NCBI RefSeq assembly: GCF_003721565.1
Contig: NZ_RJJE01000017.1
Location: 496,001-560,000 of the forward strand
Length of the DNA: 64,000 nucleotides
Reading direction: 5' to 3'
From: Rufibacter immobilis
Lineage (GTDB): Bacteria > Bacteroidota > Bacteroidia > Cytophagales > Hymenobacteraceae
In this document: one piece after another, positions 29,129 through 37,744 of the stretch
Layout of the letters: each line of letters opens with the position of its first letter
How positions within the stretch are numbered: position 1 is the first letter of the stretch
The notes under the pieces: generated by a model
What the model was told of the DNA's origin: nothing
Databases searched by the model: none
The model's input: the letters and a program-made list of their open reading frames with translations, nothing else
Program-made: the position numbers and the translations under genes

Positions 29129-30130
29129 AAAGTGCAAAATTACAAACATTCCGGCAGACTGCTGTTATCCAGGCGCTTTTTGGTGGGCCTTGGCAAGCTG
29201 GTTGTTTTCTGCCTGACACTTTATTACCTGCGGCAGGCCATTCTGGAAGCCAGCACCCACAGCGTTTTCTCCCTGGCTACTTTCTGGAAAGTCTGGGCCG
29301 ATAGAGGAGTAGCCTTATGCCTGGCAGCGTTTCTATTGCCTGTAAACTGGGGGGTGGAAGCGCTTAAGTGGCAGTACCTGTCCAGAAAAATTGAGCACAT
29401 CACTTTTTTAGAAGCCTATCGGGCGGTTTTAGTAGGACTGACCTTGGGCTTTGTGACCCCAAACCGGGTGGGGGATTACGCCGGACGCGTACTGACCCTG
29501 CACCAGAAAGACCGCGCCGATGCCATAGGCGCCATTCTGCTGGGCAGGCTCTGTCAGTTATACGCAACGGTGCTGATAGGCTCTGCCGCGGTGGCATACT
29601 TTATATATAGGTATTATGTGCCTTTGGCTTCGCCGGTGGGCGTGTCCATAGGGGGGGCGCTGCTCTTAGTGAACGTATGGGCTTTGGCGTTGCTGTTCAG
29701 CTTCAAATGGGCGGTGGTCCTGCTGGAACGCGTGAAGTACTTCCGAAAATGGGGCCATTATGTTTCCGTGATTGGGAGTTACTCCGGCAAAGAACTGCGG
29801 GAGGTGCTGCTCATTTCCGGGCTGCGGTACATGGTGTTTGCGGCGCAATTCATCCTGCTGCTCTGGGCGTTTGGGGTAGAACTCACTTTGCCGGAGTACA
29901 TTTGGGGCGTGGCGGGTACTTTCCTGATTAAGTCTGCGGTACCATCCATCAACGCGTTGGCAGATATTGGCATGCGCGAGTTGTCGGCCATGCATTTCTT
30001 CGGGTTGATGGGGCAAGACCCGCTCTTGGTGTTAGGTGCCAGCCTCACGCTCTGGACCTTGAACATTGCCTTGCCCAGTGCGGTGGGCCTTCTTTTTGTG
30101 TTGCCTCTTAAACTCTCCAGTTCCCGTTGA
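29120..30130 (+). CDS. Lysylphosphatidylglycerol-synthase-TM-like (flippase-like) membrane protein
   Basis: 336 aa with about eight hydrophobic segments. Landmarks of the family are VGLTLGFVTPNRVGDYAGRV and SAVPSINALADIGMRE near the C-terminus. Members flip lipids or polyprenyl-linked sugars, or modify lipids; here no catalytic synthase domain is present. The next gene, a membrane glycosyltransferase, overlaps its stop by 4 bp (TTGA), so the pair probably builds or moves a glycolipid. Confidence 0.82.
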   Translation: MNHKVQNYKHSGRLLLSRRFLVGLGKLVVFCLTLYYLRQAILEASTHSVFSLATFWKVWADRGVALCLAAFLLPVNWGVEALKWQYLSRKIEHITFLEAYRAVLVGLTLGFVTPNRVGDYAGRVLTLHQKDRADAIGAILLGRLCQLYATVLIGSAAVAYFIYRYYVPLASPVGVSIGGALLLVNVWALALLFSFKWAVVLLERVKYFRKWGHYVSVIGSYSGKELREVLLISGLRYMVFAAQFILLLWAFGVELTLPEYIWGVAGTFLIKSAVPSINALADIGMRELSAMHFFGLMGQDPLLVLGASLTLWTLNIALPSAVGLLFVLPLKLSSSR

Positions 30131-31260
30131 TTCTGCTGCCGCTGCTTCTGTTAGTTTTTCTGTATGCAGTGGTGGTACTGCGCTGCTGGTACGCCTGGAG
30201 AAAACTATCGGAATTAACCCAGCAAGCGGAAGTGCCGCCGGTGTTCTTCACCGTCATCATTCCTGTGCGCAACGAAGCATCCAATATTCTCCGGCTGCTG
30301 CAAGACCTGGAGCAGCAGCGGTACCCGGTAGATTCATTTGAAGTATTGGTGGTAGATGATCACTCCCAGGATGCCACCCCAGCGTTAGTCGCTCAATATA
30401 AGGCCCAGAGTTCTGTATTAATCCGATTGATAGAGTTGCACCACTTCCCGGGGAAGCGGCAGAAAAAGGCAGCCGTGGAAATAGGGATCCAACATGCCTC
30501 CGGCTCCTGGATTGTCTGCACCGACGGCGACTGCCGGCTTCCTCAAGGTTGGCTTCAGGCGTATAACCAGATGATCCACGCGCAGCAGCCCAAAATGATC
30601 AGCGGCCCTGTGGTGTACGCACCCATAGACACATTGTGGCAGCGGCTGCAAGCCTTAGAGTTTTCGGCATTGATTGGGGTAGGGGCCGCGTCCATTGCCC
30701 TGCAGAAACCCACTATGTGCAACGGCGCCAATCTGGCCTATGAGAAAGCGGCTTTTGAGGAAGTGAACGGTTTTGCTGGCAATGAACAAATCCCTTCCGG
30801 CGATGATGAATTCCTGCTGCATAAAATCCACAGCCGGTATCCGGGGAAAGTAGCTTTTCTTAAATCCAAAGCAGCCATAGTGCAGACTCCGGCGGCAGAG
30901 AAAGTACGTCAGTTTCTGCACCAGCGGGTGCGATGGGCCAGCAAGTGGCGACATTACCAATCCTGGGCATCCAGCCTGTTGGCGCTGTTGGTGCTGGGGG
31001 CGAACGTGGCGGTTTTGGCCATTTGCCTGGGTTGTTTAAGCGGTATTTGGCCCTGGTATTCCTTTGCCACCGTTATCTTCCTCAAACTGGGGGCAGATGC
31101 GGTTCTTTTACGCCAGATTCTGCTTTTTTTTGAGAAAAAGCGGCTACTTTCGTTACTCTGGTTGCTACAACTTGTGTACGTACCGTATATAGTACTTACG
31201 GCCATTTTAGGGTTAAAAGGAACCTACGCCTGGAAAGGCCGACAACTGAAAACAACATGA
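30127..31260 (+). CDS. Family 2 glycosyltransferase, membrane-bound
   Basis: 377 aa beginning with TTG at 30127, overlapping the previous stop. One N-terminal membrane helix, a GT-A domain with VIIPVRNEASNI, VVDDHSQD and CTDGDC (DXD-like), and the product-site GDDEFL and HQRVRWASKW (Q/RXXRW-like), then two or three C-terminal helices. It is expected to transfer a sugar to a lipid or polysaccharide at the inner membrane. Donor and acceptor unknown. It overlaps the small downstream gene by 4 bp (ATGA). Confidence 0.88.
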   Translation: MILLPLLLLVFLYAVVVLRCWYAWRKLSELTQQAEVPPVFFTVIIPVRNEASNILRLLQDLEQQRYPVDSFEVLVVDDHSQDATPALVAQYKAQSSVLIRLIELHHFPGKRQKKAAVEIGIQHASGSWIVCTDGDCRLPQGWLQAYNQMIHAQQPKMISGPVVYAPIDTLWQRLQALEFSALIGVGAASIALQKPTMCNGANLAYEKAAFEEVNGFAGNEQIPSGDDEFLLHKIHSRYPGKVAFLKSKAAIVQTPAAEKVRQFLHQRVRWASKWRHYQSWASSLLALLVLGANVAVLAICLGCLSGIWPWYSFATVIFLKLGADAVLLRQILLFFEKKRLLSLLWLLQLVYVPYIVLTAILGLKGTYAWKGRQLKTT

Positions 31261-31514
31261 CCGATCAGGAGTTCGATATCTTAGACGAGCTGTATTTTGT
31301 GGTTTCCTATGCGGAACTACAGTCCAAACTGGGGCTACCGGAGCCCGAGTTACGGGAGGCGCTCAGGGGCCTCATCAGCATGAATTATATCAAATGCCTT
31401 TACCCCGACCAGGATACCGAAGTACCCTTTGACCCCGAACACTTTGAGCGGGAAGGGCATGCGTACTATTTTCTGGCCTCTAAAGAAGGGCTGCTTTCCC
31501 ATAACTCCAGATAA
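31257..31514 (+). CDS. Small conserved-looking protein ending the flippase/GT operon
   Basis: 85 aa, acidic, no signal. FDILDELYFVVSYAELQSKLGLPEPELREALRGLISMNYIKCL looks like a winged-helix-like alpha-helical fold (helix-turn-helix spacing around SKLGLPEPELREAL), followed by a short beta-rich tail. ATGA overlap with the glycosyltransferase shows translational coupling. Function unknown; possibly a regulator or accessory of the operon. Confidence 0.75.
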   Translation: MTDQEFDILDELYFVVSYAELQSKLGLPEPELREALRGLISMNYIKCLYPDQDTEVPFDPEHFEREGHAYYFLASKEGLLSHNSR

Positions 31515-31527
31515 GGCTTAGAAAAAG

Positions 31528-31567
31528 GCGTTTAGCGGCTCTTTTTTCAGAATTAGGGCCAAAACAG
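31528..31567. repeat. 3'-end palindromic element, copy 17 (asymmetric)
   Basis: GCGTTTAGCGGCTCTTTTTTCAG then AATTAGGGCCAAAACAG, 13 bases past the stop of the 85-aa gene. Confidence 0.75.
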
Positions 31568-31614
31568 ATGGGGCGGCAGACGTAGATTTAACATAAAGGG
31601 AGTAGGTTATTCAT

Positions 31615-31622
31615 TACATTTG
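31615..31622 (+). promoter_or_regulatory. -7 box upstream of the SpoIIE-type gene
   Basis: TACATTTG, exact match to TAnnTTTG, about 95 bases before the start codon; -33 not clear. Confidence 0.4.
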
Positions 31623-31716
31623 CCTATTCTTACAATTAACCGAAGTGCCCGCCAAACCTCACGCAGGATAGGGGCTGGTACTGGTAAGAACCTAGAAAAG
31701 TAAAGAGCGATCATAA

Positions 31717-32940
31717 ATGTCAGATTTGAAGTTTCCTACAGTTGAGCAGGAATTGAACCTGAAAAAGTTGGAGTTGGCTGCCCTGTTGGAAATTACCAAA
31801 GCCATCAATAACAACCTGCCCGAAGAAGCGCTGTACAAAATATACCACTTCACGCTGCTGGCCCAATTGAACATCCGCCGGCTGTCTCTCTTTCTCATTG
31901 ATGAGCAGTGGGAGTGTAAAGTATCTTTCGGGACGGAGCATAATTTCAGGGAGATAGAGTTACCGCCGGCCATTACCGAGCTGCGGGAAATCACCTCGCT
32001 GGCCACGCTCAACATTGACCGCCGCTGGCATGACTTTGAAACGGTCATTCCCATCATGCACAACAACCGCATTCTGGCCTTTGTCATGATTGGGAACGTG
32101 AACGCCTACTACACTACGCTGGGCGCCCTGAGCTTTGTGCAGACCCTGAGCAACATCATTCTGGTGGCCATGGAAAACCGGCGGCTGGAGCGCCACAGGC
32201 TCACGCAGGAAGCCATGCGCAAAGAGATTGAAATTGCCCGCGAGGTGCAGAACATGCTCTTCCCCAAATCATTGCCCAATAACAAAGACGTGGCCATCCA
32301 TGCCACGTACATCCCACATTCCTCCATTGGCGGCGACTATTATGATTACATCGCCATAGACAAAGACCAGTTCCTGTTCTGCGTAGCCGATGTTTCTGGG
32401 AAAGGGGTGCCGGCGTCTTTGCTTATGTCAAACTTTCAGGCGGGCCTGCGCACCATCCTGCGGCAAACCACCAACCTGAGCACCATTGTAAGCGAGCTCA
32501 ACGACCTCATTTACCGCAACGCGATTGCCGAGAAGTTCATCACCTGCTTTCTGGGCATCTACAATTGCACCACCCGCGAGCTCAGCTACGTCAATGCCGG
32601 GCACAATGCCTCCATTCTGCTCTATGAGAACAACACATACCAACTGTTGGAAGATGGTTGTACCATGTTGGGCATCTTTGATGAGCTACCGTTCCTGAAC
32701 GTGACCAAGGTACACGTGCCGCACAATTCCTTTGTTTTCTGTTACACCGATGGACTCACCGAAGTGTTCAACCAAGAGGAAGACGAGTTCGGGATTGAGA
32801 ACACCATTAGGGTCTTGCAGAGCTGCCGGTACGTAAGCTCTAAAAACGTGCACCGTCATTTGCTGCATGAAATCAATACCTATAACAGCGGTACTACCTT
32901 CAGTGATGACATTACGCTGCTGTCTTGTAGGTTTAAATAG
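31717..32940 (+). CDS. GAF-like/SpoIIE-type serine phosphatase
   Basis: 407 aa. An N-terminal sensor region of GAF type (about residues 10-155) leads through a helical linker (EIEIAREVQNMLFPKSLP, typical of RsbU-like proteins) into a PP2C/SpoIIE domain with IGGDYYDYI, VADVSGKGVPASL, NAGHN and CYTDGLTE plus the last metal site SDDITLL. It should dephosphorylate anti-anti-sigma or similar regulators. No partner switch gene is adjacent. Monocistronic. Confidence 0.92.
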   Translation: MSDLKFPTVEQELNLKKLELAALLEITKAINNNLPEEALYKIYHFTLLAQLNIRRLSLFLIDEQWECKVSFGTEHNFREIELPPAITELREITSLATLNIDRRWHDFETVIPIMHNNRILAFVMIGNVNAYYTTLGALSFVQTLSNIILVAMENRRLERHRLTQEAMRKEIEIAREVQNMLFPKSLPNNKDVAIHATYIPHSSIGGDYYDYIAIDKDQFLFCVADVSGKGVPASLLMSNFQAGLRTILRQTTNLSTIVSELNDLIYRNAIAEKFITCFLGIYNCTTRELSYVNAGHNASILLYENNTYQLLEDGCTMLGIFDELPFLNVTKVHVPHNSFVFCYTDGLTEVFNQEEDEFGIENTIRVLQSCRYVSSKNVHRHLLHEINTYNSGTTFSDDITLLSCRFK

Positions 32941-32956
32941 CACCGTTTTATTTTGT

Positions 32957-33008
32957 GTTTTTGCGTTTAGGGGCTGTTTTTCCAAAAACAGCCCCTAAAC
33001 GCAAAAAC
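32957..33008. repeat. 3'-end palindromic element, copy 18 (perfect)
   Basis: Perfect stem: outer GTTTTTG, core CGTTTAGGGGCTGTTTTT, CC centre, complement. 16 bases past the SpoIIE-type stop; probable terminator. Confidence 0.93.
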
Positions 33009-33039
33009 GGATTCTGGTAGTTAACCTTCTTAGGGAAGG

Positions 33040-33714
33040 GTGTATTCTTGTAGAGATGTAACCATAAAACCTTTGCCTGTGCTGCGCTTCCACAGAACCC
33101 CGCCTGTTTTGCCCTGGCTCTTCCCCAAGGTTTGGTGGAGAAGGCCGGTGCAAGACAAAACCATCTTCCTCACGTTTGATGACGGTCCCATCCCTGAGGT
33201 GACTCCGTTCGTCTTGCAGCAGCTAGCGCAGCATCAGGCGAAGGCAACGTTCTTTTGCGTGGGTGAAAACCTGGTGCGCCACCCAGAGATTGCCCGGCAG
33301 GTGTTGGCGCAGGGGCATTTGCTTGCCAACCACACCCACCAACACGTGAAAGCTTGGAAGACTTCACCCCAGGCGTATCTGCAACAGGTTCATCAATGCC
33401 AGGCTGAGCTGGAAAAGGTTGGAAGAAACTTATCGGACAAAAAGCTTTTTCGTCCCCCACACGGCCAACTGACGCGGCAGCATGTGCGTATCCTTTCACC
33501 AGAGTACCAGATTGTGATGTGGAGCGCGCTCACCTATGACTTTGACGCCACGCTGTCGCCGGAGAAATGCTTGGCCAAAGCCTTGGAAATTATCAAACCA
33601 GGTGCGGTGGTGGTCCTGCACGACAGTCTGAAGGCGGAGCGAAATCTGCGGTTTGTGCTGCCCCGGCTGCTGCACCATTTCTCTGGCCTCGGTTACGCTT
33701 TCAAAACCCTGTAG
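33040..33714 (+). CDS. Polysaccharide deacetylase (NodB/CE4)
   Basis: 224 aa from GTG 33040; there is no good ATG before the domain. CE4 motifs: FLTFDDGP (motif 1, catalytic Asp and metal Asp), HTHQH (motif 2, metal His pair), RPPHG (motif 3), and VVLHDS (motif 5). It lacks a clear signal peptide. It probably deacetylates peptidoglycan or an N-acetylated glycan. Three bases separate it from the next glycosyltransferase, so they work together on a surface polymer. Confidence 0.9.
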   Translation: MYSCRDVTIKPLPVLRFHRTPPVLPWLFPKVWWRRPVQDKTIFLTFDDGPIPEVTPFVLQQLAQHQAKATFFCVGENLVRHPEIARQVLAQGHLLANHTHQHVKAWKTSPQAYLQQVHQCQAELEKVGRNLSDKKLFRPPHGQLTRQHVRILSPEYQIVMWSALTYDFDATLSPEKCLAKALEIIKPGAVVVLHDSLKAERNLRFVLPRLLHHFSGLGYAFKTL

Positions 33715-33717
33715 CGG

Positions 33718-34809
33718 ATGCTTTTTTCCCTTGGCTTTCTGGTTCTGTATTTCGTTTTGTTTGTGCTGTTGCTGGGGCTGTGGTGGTTCAGGGAGGAAAG
33801 GCCAATTCCGCCTCTGGCTGAATTCCCAAGCGTCAGTATTTTGATAGCTGCCCGGAACGAGGAAGAGCACATTATCACCTGCCTGCAAGCCATTGACCGG
33901 CTGCACTACCCCAAGGAGAAGCTGGAGGTGCTGGTAGGCGATGACCGTTCCACCGACCGTACCCGGGCATTGGTGGAAGCGTATCAGCAGCAGTTTCCGT
34001 ATGTACGCTGCCATGCCATCACCTATGATGTACCCGGCACCAAAGGAAAAGCCAACGTGCTGGCCCAACTTGCCCGGCTGGCCACCTCTAACTTCTTCTT
34101 CATCACCGATGCCGACATTGAAGTGTCGCCGCTGTGGGTGGAAACGCTGCTCCGCCAGGTAACAGATAGAACGGGTATTGTGACTGGAATTACCACCACC
34201 AAAGGCTCCGGCCTCTTTAACCGCCTGCAAACTCTGGATTGGCTCTATAACCTGGGGCTCATGCAAGTGGTGGCAGACAGAGGCGTAGCGGTTTCTACCA
34301 TGGGTAACAACATGCTGGTGGCCCGGGAGGCTTACGAGGCCGTGGGAGGATTTGAATCCATTCCATTCTCCGTGACCGAAGACGTGCAACTCTTCAAGCA
34401 GGTGCTTCAGAAAGGATACAAAACGGCTAACGTCTATTCAGCTCAGGTGCTGGCGTTGTCGCTCCCGGCACCCAATGTAATGACGCTGCTGCACCAGCGC
34501 CGCCGCTGGATGCGCGGCTCGGTGCATCTGCCTTGGTACATGCTGCTGCTTTTTGTACTTCATTCAGCGTATTACCCGGTGTGGCTGCCGTTTTTCCTGC
34601 ATACCTCGGTGGAGATTTGGCTTGGCATTTTTTGCGCGAAGGTGGTGGTGCAGGGTTTGTTTGTGCATCTGTGCCTGAGGCGCGTGGGCCGAAAGACCAA
34701 CTGGCCAGACCTTTTTCTGCTGGAAATATATCTGTTGGTGTCGGGCTTCATCCTGATCATTTACTTTTTTCTGCCGGTTAAGATCCGGTGGAAAGGGCGG
34801 CTCTATTGA
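33718..34809 (+). CDS. Family 2 glycosyltransferase, membrane-bound
   Basis: 363 aa. N-terminal membrane helix, then GT-A domain: ILIAARNEEEHI, VGDDRSTD, TDADIEVSP (DXD), TEDVQLF and the HQRRRWMRGS Q/RXXRW motif; two to three C-terminal helices. Resembles the 30127 gene in layout and may be a distant paralogue. Probable processive or lipid-linked glycan synthase partnered with the CE4 deacetylase. Substrate unknown. Confidence 0.88.
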   Translation: MLFSLGFLVLYFVLFVLLLGLWWFREERPIPPLAEFPSVSILIAARNEEEHIITCLQAIDRLHYPKEKLEVLVGDDRSTDRTRALVEAYQQQFPYVRCHAITYDVPGTKGKANVLAQLARLATSNFFFITDADIEVSPLWVETLLRQVTDRTGIVTGITTTKGSGLFNRLQTLDWLYNLGLMQVVADRGVAVSTMGNNMLVAREAYEAVGGFESIPFSVTEDVQLFKQVLQKGYKTANVYSAQVLALSLPAPNVMTLLHQRRRWMRGSVHLPWYMLLLFVLHSAYYPVWLPFFLHTSVEIWLGIFCAKVVVQGLFVHLCLRRVGRKTNWPDLFLLEIYLLVSGFILIIYFFLPVKIRWKGRLY

Positions 34810-34838
34810 CTCAAATGGCGCAGGAAAACCGTAACTTT

Positions 34839-34879
34839 GGCGTTTAGAGGCTGTTTTTGGAAAAAGAGCCCCTAAACGC
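34839..34879. repeat. 3'-end palindromic element, copy 19
   Basis: GGCGTTTAGAGGCTGTTTTTGG then AAAAAGAGCCCCTAAACGC, 29 bases past the glycosyltransferase stop and just before tatD. Confidence 0.85.
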
Positions 34880-34898
34880 ATCCATTCAGAATACGCAC

Positions 34899-35663
34899 AT
34901 GTTTTTTATAGATTCACACGCCCACGTCTTTTCCCCCGAGTTCAACCCTGATCTGGAGGAAATGCTACAACGGGCCCAAGAGGCGCAGGTAGCCGAAATC
35001 TACATGCCCAATATTGATCTGGCCTCGCTGGAACCAATGTTCCAACTGGAGCAGCGTCACCCTTGGTGCCATTCGCTGCTGGGGCTGCACCCGTGCCACG
35101 TGTTTCAGGATTTCCGGCAGGTGTTGCAGGAGATGGAGCTGTGGTTTGAGAAGCGTTCCTTTAAAGGTGTAGGGGAGGCGGGCCTGGATTATTACTGGGA
35201 TAAAACCTTTGTGGCGGAGCAGAAAGAGGCGTTGCGCATCCAGTGCGGTTGGGCTAAAACCCATCAGATTCCTATTGTACTCCACACCCGTGAGGCGTTT
35301 GCAGACACGCTGGAGATCATCAAAGAACAGCAGGACGGTAACCTGCGCGGGATCTTCCACTGTTTTTCTGGTACGGTAGAAGAGGCGCAGGCGGTCATTG
35401 ACCAAAACTTCCTGCTGGGGATTGGCGGCGTGAGTACCTTTAAAAATGGAGGGTTGGGGCCGGTGCTGGAACAAATCGATCTGCAACACTTAGTTTTGGA
35501 AACCGACAGTCCGTATCTTGCGCCTGTTCCTAAGCGCGGCAAGCGGAATGAGCCTGCGTACCTCCCCTATGTGGCGCAGAAATTAGCCGATACCAAATCA
35601 ATTTCCTTAAATGAGGTTGCGGCGGTCACCACGGCCAATGCCAGAAATCTCTTTTCCAGATAG
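34899..35663 (+). CDS. tatD: TatD-family metal-dependent DNase
   Basis: 254 aa from ATG 34899; an in-frame TTG at 34857 lies in the palindromic repeat and is rejected. TIM-barrel amidohydrolase fold: FIDSHAHVF (metal His pair), GVGEAGLDYYWD (metal Glu), VLHTREAF, GIFHCFSGT and LETDSPYLAP (metal Asp). Probably a 3'-5' exonuclease or proofreading D-aminoacyl-tRNA deacylase-like member. Three bases from ansA. Confidence 0.93.
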   Translation: MFFIDSHAHVFSPEFNPDLEEMLQRAQEAQVAEIYMPNIDLASLEPMFQLEQRHPWCHSLLGLHPCHVFQDFRQVLQEMELWFEKRSFKGVGEAGLDYYWDKTFVAEQKEALRIQCGWAKTHQIPIVLHTREAFADTLEIIKEQQDGNLRGIFHCFSGTVEEAQAVIDQNFLLGIGGVSTFKNGGLGPVLEQIDLQHLVLETDSPYLAPVPKRGKRNEPAYLPYVAQKLADTKSISLNEVAAVTTANARNLFSR

Positions 35664-35666
35664 TAT

Positions 35667-36740
35667 ATGAAGTTTTTAAAGGTAAATATCAATACGGCAG
35701 CCCCCCGGGATCCCGAGGCTTCCATCTTGCTTATTTACACCGGCGGTACCATTGGCATGGTCTCAGACAAAGAAGACCAGCACCTGGTGCCTTTTGATTT
35801 CAGCGAGGTCATTCACCGCGTGCCGGAGATGCGTCAGTTCAAGGTGATGCTGACGGTGCTCAGCCTTGACCCGCCCATTGACTCTTCCAATGTGGGAGTG
35901 GAGCACTGGGTCAAGCTGGCCCAGGTGATTCAGGTGAATTACCATGAGTACGATGGTTTTGTGATCCTGCATGGCACCGATACCATGGCCTATAGCGCAT
36001 CGGCGTTGAGCTTTTTGCTAGAGAACTTAAGCAAACCCGTAATTTTCACCGGCGCGCAGGTGCCTATTGGCCGCATGCGCACCGATGCCCGGCGTAACCT
36101 CATCACGGCCATGGAAATTGCCTCTGCCTACAAAGTGGGCAAGCCGCTGGTGCCAGAGGTTTGTATTTTCTTCAATACGGTTTTACTGCGCGGCAACCGT
36201 TCCACCAAGGTAGAGAGCCGCCACTTCAACGCTTTCCACTCAGGTAAATACCCAGAACTGGCCAAGGCCGGAATTGATATTGAATATGACGAAACGGCCA
36301 TTCTGCCACCGCCGTCTGCTCCGCTCCGCATTTTTCAGGATTTAGAAAGCCAGGTAGCCGTCCTGAAGCTTTTCCCAGGCATTAATCCCTCCGTGGTGAA
36401 AGCCATTCTGGAAGCCGAAGGTTTAAAAGGAGTGGTGTTGGAAACTTTTGGGGCCGGAAACGCACCAACCTATCCCTGGTTCCTGACGCTGTTGCGCGAG
36501 GCTATTGAACGAGGCATTACTATCCTGAATGTCTCGCAGTGTGAGGAAGGGGAAGTGCACCAAGGGCAGTACGAAACCAGTAAGTACTTGAAAGACATGG
36601 GTGTAGTTGGCGGCTCAGATCTGAGTACCGAAGCAGCCGTCACCAAGTTGATGTTTGTGTTAGCCCAAGACCTTACCCGCGAAGAAATTGCCACGGCTTT
36701 AACCACCGATCTGAGAGGGGAGATGTCCAGCAGAATTTAG
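35667..36740 (+). CDS. ansA: Type I L-asparaginase
   Basis: 357 aa. N-terminal active-site LLIYTGGTIGM, second threonine motif ILHGTDTMAYSASALSF, and RNLITAMEIA. No signal peptide, so the cytoplasmic low-affinity type rather than the secreted type II. It hydrolyses asparagine to aspartate and ammonia. Follows tatD by 3 bases, a pairing common in Bacteroidota. Confidence 0.94.
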   Translation: MKFLKVNINTAAPRDPEASILLIYTGGTIGMVSDKEDQHLVPFDFSEVIHRVPEMRQFKVMLTVLSLDPPIDSSNVGVEHWVKLAQVIQVNYHEYDGFVILHGTDTMAYSASALSFLLENLSKPVIFTGAQVPIGRMRTDARRNLITAMEIASAYKVGKPLVPEVCIFFNTVLLRGNRSTKVESRHFNAFHSGKYPELAKAGIDIEYDETAILPPPSAPLRIFQDLESQVAVLKLFPGINPSVVKAILEAEGLKGVVLETFGAGNAPTYPWFLTLLREAIERGITILNVSQCEEGEVHQGQYETSKYLKDMGVVGGSDLSTEAAVTKLMFVLAQDLTREEIATALTTDLRGEMSSRI

Positions 36741-36815
36741 CTAAAAAAGCGGGAAAGGGGTTGCAAAAGCAATTGCTTCTCACTTTCTTTGCATTCCTAA
36801 TTATAAGAGGGCCAC

Positions 36816-36902
36816 GGAGAGGTGTCAGAGTGGTCGAACGAGCACGCCTGGAAAGTGTGTATACTGGTAACGGTATCGAGGGTTCGAATCCCTCCCTCTC
36901 CG
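36816..36902 (+). tRNA. tRNA-Ser (anticodon GGA)
   Basis: 87 nt. Acceptor GGAGAGG (36816-36822) pairs with CCTCTCC (36895-36901), discriminator G. Anticodon loop CTGGAAA gives GGA (codons UCC/UCU). The long variable arm (TGTGTATACTGGTAACGGTATC region) and GGTTCGAATCC T-loop confirm a class II serine tRNA. CCA is not encoded. Confidence 0.97.
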
Positions 36903-36903
36903 C

Positions 36904-36947
36904 AAATAAAAAAGCCGCAGATGTAATGTCTGCGGCTTTTTTATTTG
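36904..36947. terminator. tRNA-Ser terminator
   Basis: AAATAAAAAAGCCGCAGA and TCTGCGGCTTTTTTATTT around TGTAATG, directly after the tRNA. Confidence 0.93.
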
Positions 36948-37030
36948 TACATGCGGTGATTCCCTTTCCAAAAGCTTCCAGCATCCTGAAGAATGGCGAT
37001 TTGCTCCTTCTCTCAAGGAACTGGTTTACC

Positions 37031-37061
37031 CCCAATTTCAGAAAAAGAGCCTCTAAACGCC
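37031..37061. repeat. 3'-end palindromic element, copy 20 (half copy)
   Basis: CCAATTTCAGAAAAAGAGCC then TCTAAACGCC; only the right arm is well kept. Confidence 0.6.
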
Positions 37062-37183
37062 ATTACAGTTTGCCTTTATCTGGTAGTTATTATTCTCTGG
37101 TGCTGAAGAAGAGGTGTGTAAGTAAACCTTTGAAGATGATGTTTCTAATTAAACTTTTGTAACTTAGGGTGCTGCTGATGGGG

Positions 37184-37218
37184 CAAAAAAATGCCTGCCG
37201 GTGACAAGTCGGCAGGCA
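37184..37218 (-). terminator. Terminator of the 86-aa gene
   Basis: TGCCTGCCG and CGGCAGGCA with a 9-nt loop, followed on the minus strand by seven T's. It marks the 3' end of the minus-strand cluster. Confidence 0.85.
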
Positions 37219-37294
37219 AACAGACAAACAACAAAAAAAACTAAAACAAGAAACTAACTTCCGCATGGGGGGCTACGGAAGACAACTCAAAATC

Positions 37295-37555
37295 CTAATA
37301 TCTGATACCCGGATGACCGGTTAATGAATCAAATTCAAAAGTTCCCAGAAAAAAACCGTCCACAACGATTCCTTCTGAAGACGAACCGGCCTTGAACTCC
37401 AGGTTATTACTCAAAGTGATAGTGGAATTGCCTTTCAAGTGACCGAAGAGCAGTTTTGAGGTTTGTCCGCCCGGTTTTTTAGGTACAGAGATGCTAACAT
37501 GCGTGTAAGCTCGCTCGTTGATGGCACCTTTTAATGTATAACCTTTAGCTTCCAT
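37295..37555 (-). CDS. Small orphan protein (86 aa) at the end of the Opp-like cluster
   Basis: 86 aa, no signal or membrane segment. Predicted beta-rich with alternating pattern (THVSISVPKK, KLLFGHLKGNSTITLSNN, GIVVDGFFLGTFEFD). I recognise no family. A terminator follows and a 189-bp very AT-rich leader precedes it. That leader has a 20-bp motif shared with the region upstream of the 66-aa peptide gene, so the two are probably co-regulated. Could be an immunity, chaperone or effector partner; this is a guess. Confidence 0.7.
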   Translation of the reverse strand: MEAKGYTLKGAINERAYTHVSISVPKKPGGQTSKLLFGHLKGNSTITLSNNLEFKAGSSSEGIVVDGFFLGTFEFDSLTGHPGIRY

Positions 37556-37654
37556 TTCTCTTTTTGCTCTTTAATATGATACAATATTAAAGCCTTCCAT
37601 GATTAAGATATAGGAAACGATAAGGTAGTTGGTAACTTTAATTTATAGTATATT

Positions 37655-37674
37655 TAATTGTGTTATTTATATAA
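37655..37674. promoter_or_regulatory. Shared motif, copy 1, upstream of the 86-aa gene
   Basis: TAATTGTGTTATTTATATAA, identical except one base to 42344-42363; 100-119 bases upstream of the 86-aa start. AT-rich surroundings make chance similarity possible, but the TTGTGTTATTT block is distinctive. Confidence 0.5.
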
Positions 37675-37744
37675 AATATTAAGCTTAGATGTGATGTAAA
37701 TAAAAATACAAGGGGCGTTTATTAAAGGATAGATAGAAAATGGT

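Noticed and set aside
36673-37162. Open frames across the tRNA-Ser region on both strands
   Set aside because: They run through the tRNA and its terminator, and match nothing but the tRNA's own translation.
36816-37295. Phage-type integration at tRNA-Ser
   Set aside because: No integrase and no visible direct repeat of the tRNA 3' end before 44 kb.
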